A stretch of 7,748 nt of DNA, from positions 1-7,748 of the forward strand of contig DJEP01000045.1 in NCBI GenBank assembly GCA_002431915.1, in the 5' to 3' direction. Below, piece by piece: positions 6,550 through 7,748 of this stretch. A program made the position numbers and the translations under genes. Position 1 is the first letter of the stretch, and the number at the start of each line of letters is the position of its first letter. Origin of the DNA: Lachnospiraceae bacterium UBA5895. Its GTDB lineage: Bacteria > Bacillota > Clostridia > Lachnospirales > Lachnospiraceae. A model generated the notes under the pieces. That model searched no databases and had not been told where the DNA came from. It worked only from the letters and a program-made list of their open reading frames with translations.

Positions 6550-7162
6550 CTTCCCTCTCCCTGTCATTTTCTCTTACCACATCCACAAGTTTTCCCTTAT
6601 GCGCCTCCACGTCAGTTCCCATAAATCCTTCTACAAAATAAGTGATCTCACTGTATACCCCGGTGTGTTCTATGTACTGCCCGTCGGGAGCTTTTACCTC
6701 TCCCAGCGCACCTTCCCATTCTTGTATCTGTCCGTCTGCATCCTTCTGCCATACTTCCACCCGTTTCCCCGCGACATTGTACAGGATATATTGCTGTATG
6801 GTGACCTGTCCCGAGATCAGCTTCCGGTTCCCGGCATGGAATGTATCATCCAGTCCCAGATTTTCCTTCAGGGCATGGCAATATCGTTCATAGGCTTCTT
6901 CCGGATTCGCGATCAGCACCTTCTGCGTAATGCCGTATTCTTCCACATCGATTACCGCCGATGCCAGTCCCGACAGTGCCAGAGCATCTTCCATGTACAT
7001 GGCGGATTCCCTGTACAGAGCAATCTGCAGCTGCATGCATAATAGAATCGATAAAAACAGCAGAAGAAACAGACCAAGCACCCAGGATACCTGTCCACAC
7101 TCGGTATCCCACATCTTTGTCTTAATTTTTTGCCGTAGATACTCTCTTCTCGTATATTTCAT
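6527..7162 (-). CDS. TadE-like single-pass pseudopilin/assembly protein
   Basis: This 211-aa protein has a short basic N-terminus, one membrane segment (about 26-46, WVLGLFLLLFLSILLCMQL) and a mostly hydrophilic extracytoplasmic domain of about 165 residues. The architecture and position, after two small pilin-like genes and before a CpaB-like gene, fit TadE/TadF-type minor pseudopilins. CGQVSW (22-27) could hold a processing site after Gly23, but no glutamate follows at +5, so processing is uncertain. The C-terminus is strongly charged (REREDEITEAE). I do not recognise the outer domain. Start ATG 7162 has GGGAG 6 nt upstream; a longer in-frame version to 7210 would overlap the previous gene further and has no supporting site. 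The gene overlaps the upstream pseudopilin by 41 nt and the CpaB-like gene by 23 nt. Confidence 0.65.
   Translation of the reverse strand: MKYTRREYLRQKIKTKMWDTECGQVSWVLGLFLLLFLSILLCMQLQIALYRESAMYMEDALALSGLASAVIDVEEYGITQKVLIANPEEAYERYCHALKENLGLDDTFHAGNRKLISGQVTIQQYILYNVAGKRVEVWQKDADGQIQEWEGALGEVKAPDGQYIEHTGVYSEITYFVEGFMGTDVEAHKGKLVDVVRENDREREDEITEAE
6557..6562 (-). promoter_or_regulatory. Ribosome binding site of the CpaB-like gene, inside the preceding ORF
   Basis: AGGGAG with a 7-nt spacer to ATG (6547-6549). It lies within the last codons of the TadE-like gene and follows the in-frame ATG at 6567, so it favours the shorter product. Confidence 0.75.
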
Positions 7163-7487
7163 AGTTTTCTCCCAGCTGCCCCCGGATCTGCAGCACCACA
7201 TCATTGCCATACCCCACCGGTTCTAAAGAACTTCCGTCATAATCGATCTGCGTAAATCCCAGTCCCTCCAGCCGGTCTTTCAGTTCTGCCTGATCCGGCG
7301 CCGTCAGATAACCGACCGTCTCCATTTTCAGCAGATAGCACCTTGCCAGCTGTCCCACTTCTGCCTTTTTCGCGATCAGCTGTACATTCTCCATATAGCT
7401 TAACATCACTGCGGTAAGCGCCAGCACACACAGCCCCATTGCCAGTATCTCTCCCACATTACCGGGTTCTCGTTTTCGTCCTGCCAT
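7122..7487 (-). CDS. Small pilin-like/pseudopilin protein with REPG processing site
   Basis: This 121-aa protein has a very short basic leader (MAGRKREPG), a membrane helix (about 13-34, EILAMGLCVLALTAVMLSYM) and an exported C-terminal domain of about 87 residues. Cleavage after Gly9 would resemble class III (Flp/TadE) prepilins, although the acidic residue is then at +4, not +5. The helix start closely parallels the neighbouring Flp-like pilin (REPG, Gly at +3, GLC at +9 to +11). The outer part is reminiscent of small Tad-locus proteins of the DUF4320 type, a weak resemblance I cannot test here. ATG 7487 is preferred over an in-frame GTG at 7508 because AGGAG lies 5 nt upstream; this leaves 13 nt after the pilin stop codon. 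It overlaps the TadE-like gene by 41 nt. Confidence 0.7.
   Translation of the reverse strand: MAGRKREPGNVGEILAMGLCVLALTAVMLSYMENVQLIAKKAEVGQLARCYLLKMETVGYLTAPDQAELKDRLEGLGFTQIDYDGSSLEPVGYGNDVVLQIRGQLGENYEIYEKRVSTAKN
7169..7173 (-). promoter_or_regulatory. Ribosome binding site of the TadE-like gene, inside the preceding ORF
   Basis: GGGAG and a 6-nt spacer precede ATG (7160-7162). The site is embedded in the 3' end of the pseudopilin gene, which fits translational coupling and selects this start. Confidence 0.75.
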
Positions 7488-7492
7488 ACCCA

Positions 7493-7497
7493 CTCCT
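7493..7497 (-). promoter_or_regulatory. Ribosome binding site of the pseudopilin gene
   Basis: AGGAG, 5 nt before ATG (7485-7487), in the 13-nt gap after the Flp-like stop codon. It rules against the in-frame GTG at 7506-7508. Confidence 0.75.
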
Positions 7498-7500
7498 ATC

Positions 7501-7722
7501 TTATACACCGGTGAGAATATCCGCAGCCTTCGTCTGCATAGCCGTCACAATGGTCTGTATGAACGTCGTCAGACTGTCTTTCATTACAACGCATAACAGC
7601 AGTGCAATAATGCACAATCCCACCGTTACCAGGATTCCGTCAATCCCCGGCTCTCTGCGCATGGCATGTCCCTTTACTGTTTTTGTGATCTGTTCCCACT
7701 TTCTCATCCACTGATTTTTCAT
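7501..7722 (-). CDS. Flp1-like pilin (major pilin candidate)
   Basis: This 73-aa protein has a hydrophilic, basic 26-residue leader ending MRREPG, a hydrophobic helix (about 30-48, ILVTVGLCIIALLLCVVM) and an amphipathic tail (SLTTFIQTIVTAMQTKAADIL). Size, architecture and locus match Flp-type pilins, in particular the Flp1-like form common in Clostridia. Cleavage after Gly26 by the prepilin peptidase would leave a mature pilin of 47 residues. The canonical Glu at +5 of class III/IV pilins is absent (the mature end reads IDGIL). It is the first complete gene of the operon in the window; the ATP-ase and platform genes would be expected further upstream. The start is supported by AAGGGAG 9 nt before ATG at 7722. 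Confidence 0.78.
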   Translation of the reverse strand: MKNQWMRKWEQITKTVKGHAMRREPGIDGILVTVGLCIIALLLCVVMKDSLTTFIQTIVTAMQTKAADILTGV

Positions 7723-7748
7723 TTGTCTTTTCTCCCTTCTTTTTTTCT

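Overview
The window looks like chromosomal DNA from a Gram-positive gut-type Clostridia, most likely a Lachnospiraceae. The basis is strong AGGAGG-type ribosome binding sites, a sigma-A-like promoter, a lipobox amino-acid-binding lipoprotein, InlB B-repeats, and a Tad-like (type IVc) pilus gene set of the Clostridial kind. All seven genes are on the minus strand. I see no rRNA, tRNA, CRISPR array or insertion sequence. The genus assignment is inference.

Read in the direction of transcription (high to low coordinates), the window opens inside a pilus operon whose ATPase and platform genes (TadA/B/C) are presumably beyond position 7748. The order is: a 73-aa Flp1-like pilin (7501-7722); a 121-aa pseudopilin-like protein (7122-7487); a 211-aa single-pass TadE-like protein (6527-7162); a CpaB/RcpC-like SAF-domain protein (5866-6549); a 1439-aa secreted multidomain protein (1508-5827); and a short, divergent prepilin-peptidase-like membrane protein (978-1442). 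Junctions are tight: two ORF pairs overlap, several ribosome binding sites lie inside the preceding gene, and no terminator is visible. They are therefore probably co-transcribed. The upstream ends of several open frames (GTG or TTG starts) are unlikely to be real; I moved the starts to internal ATG/GTG codons with good Shine-Dalgarno sequences.

A separate unit follows at the low-coordinate end. It has a sigma-A-like promoter with an extended -10 (945-973), immediately after the peptidase stop codon, driving a polar amino acid ABC transporter substrate-binding lipoprotein (48-890). A nested inverted repeat (957-1008) spans the peptidase stop codon and the -35/spacer of this promoter.

The likely biology is assembly of thin pili. 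The peptidase would process the small pilins, the CpaB-like protein would act as a periplasm/wall-side assembly factor, and the giant protein would be a pilus-associated or tip adhesin. The least conventional elements are the giant protein (cysteine-rich zinc-ribbon-like head, InlB B-repeats, an ALK-type glycine-rich domain apparently split by an inserted module, no wall anchor), the shared REPG-type processing site in the two small pilins without the canonical Glu+5, and the matching non-canonical GRAD motif in the peptidase.
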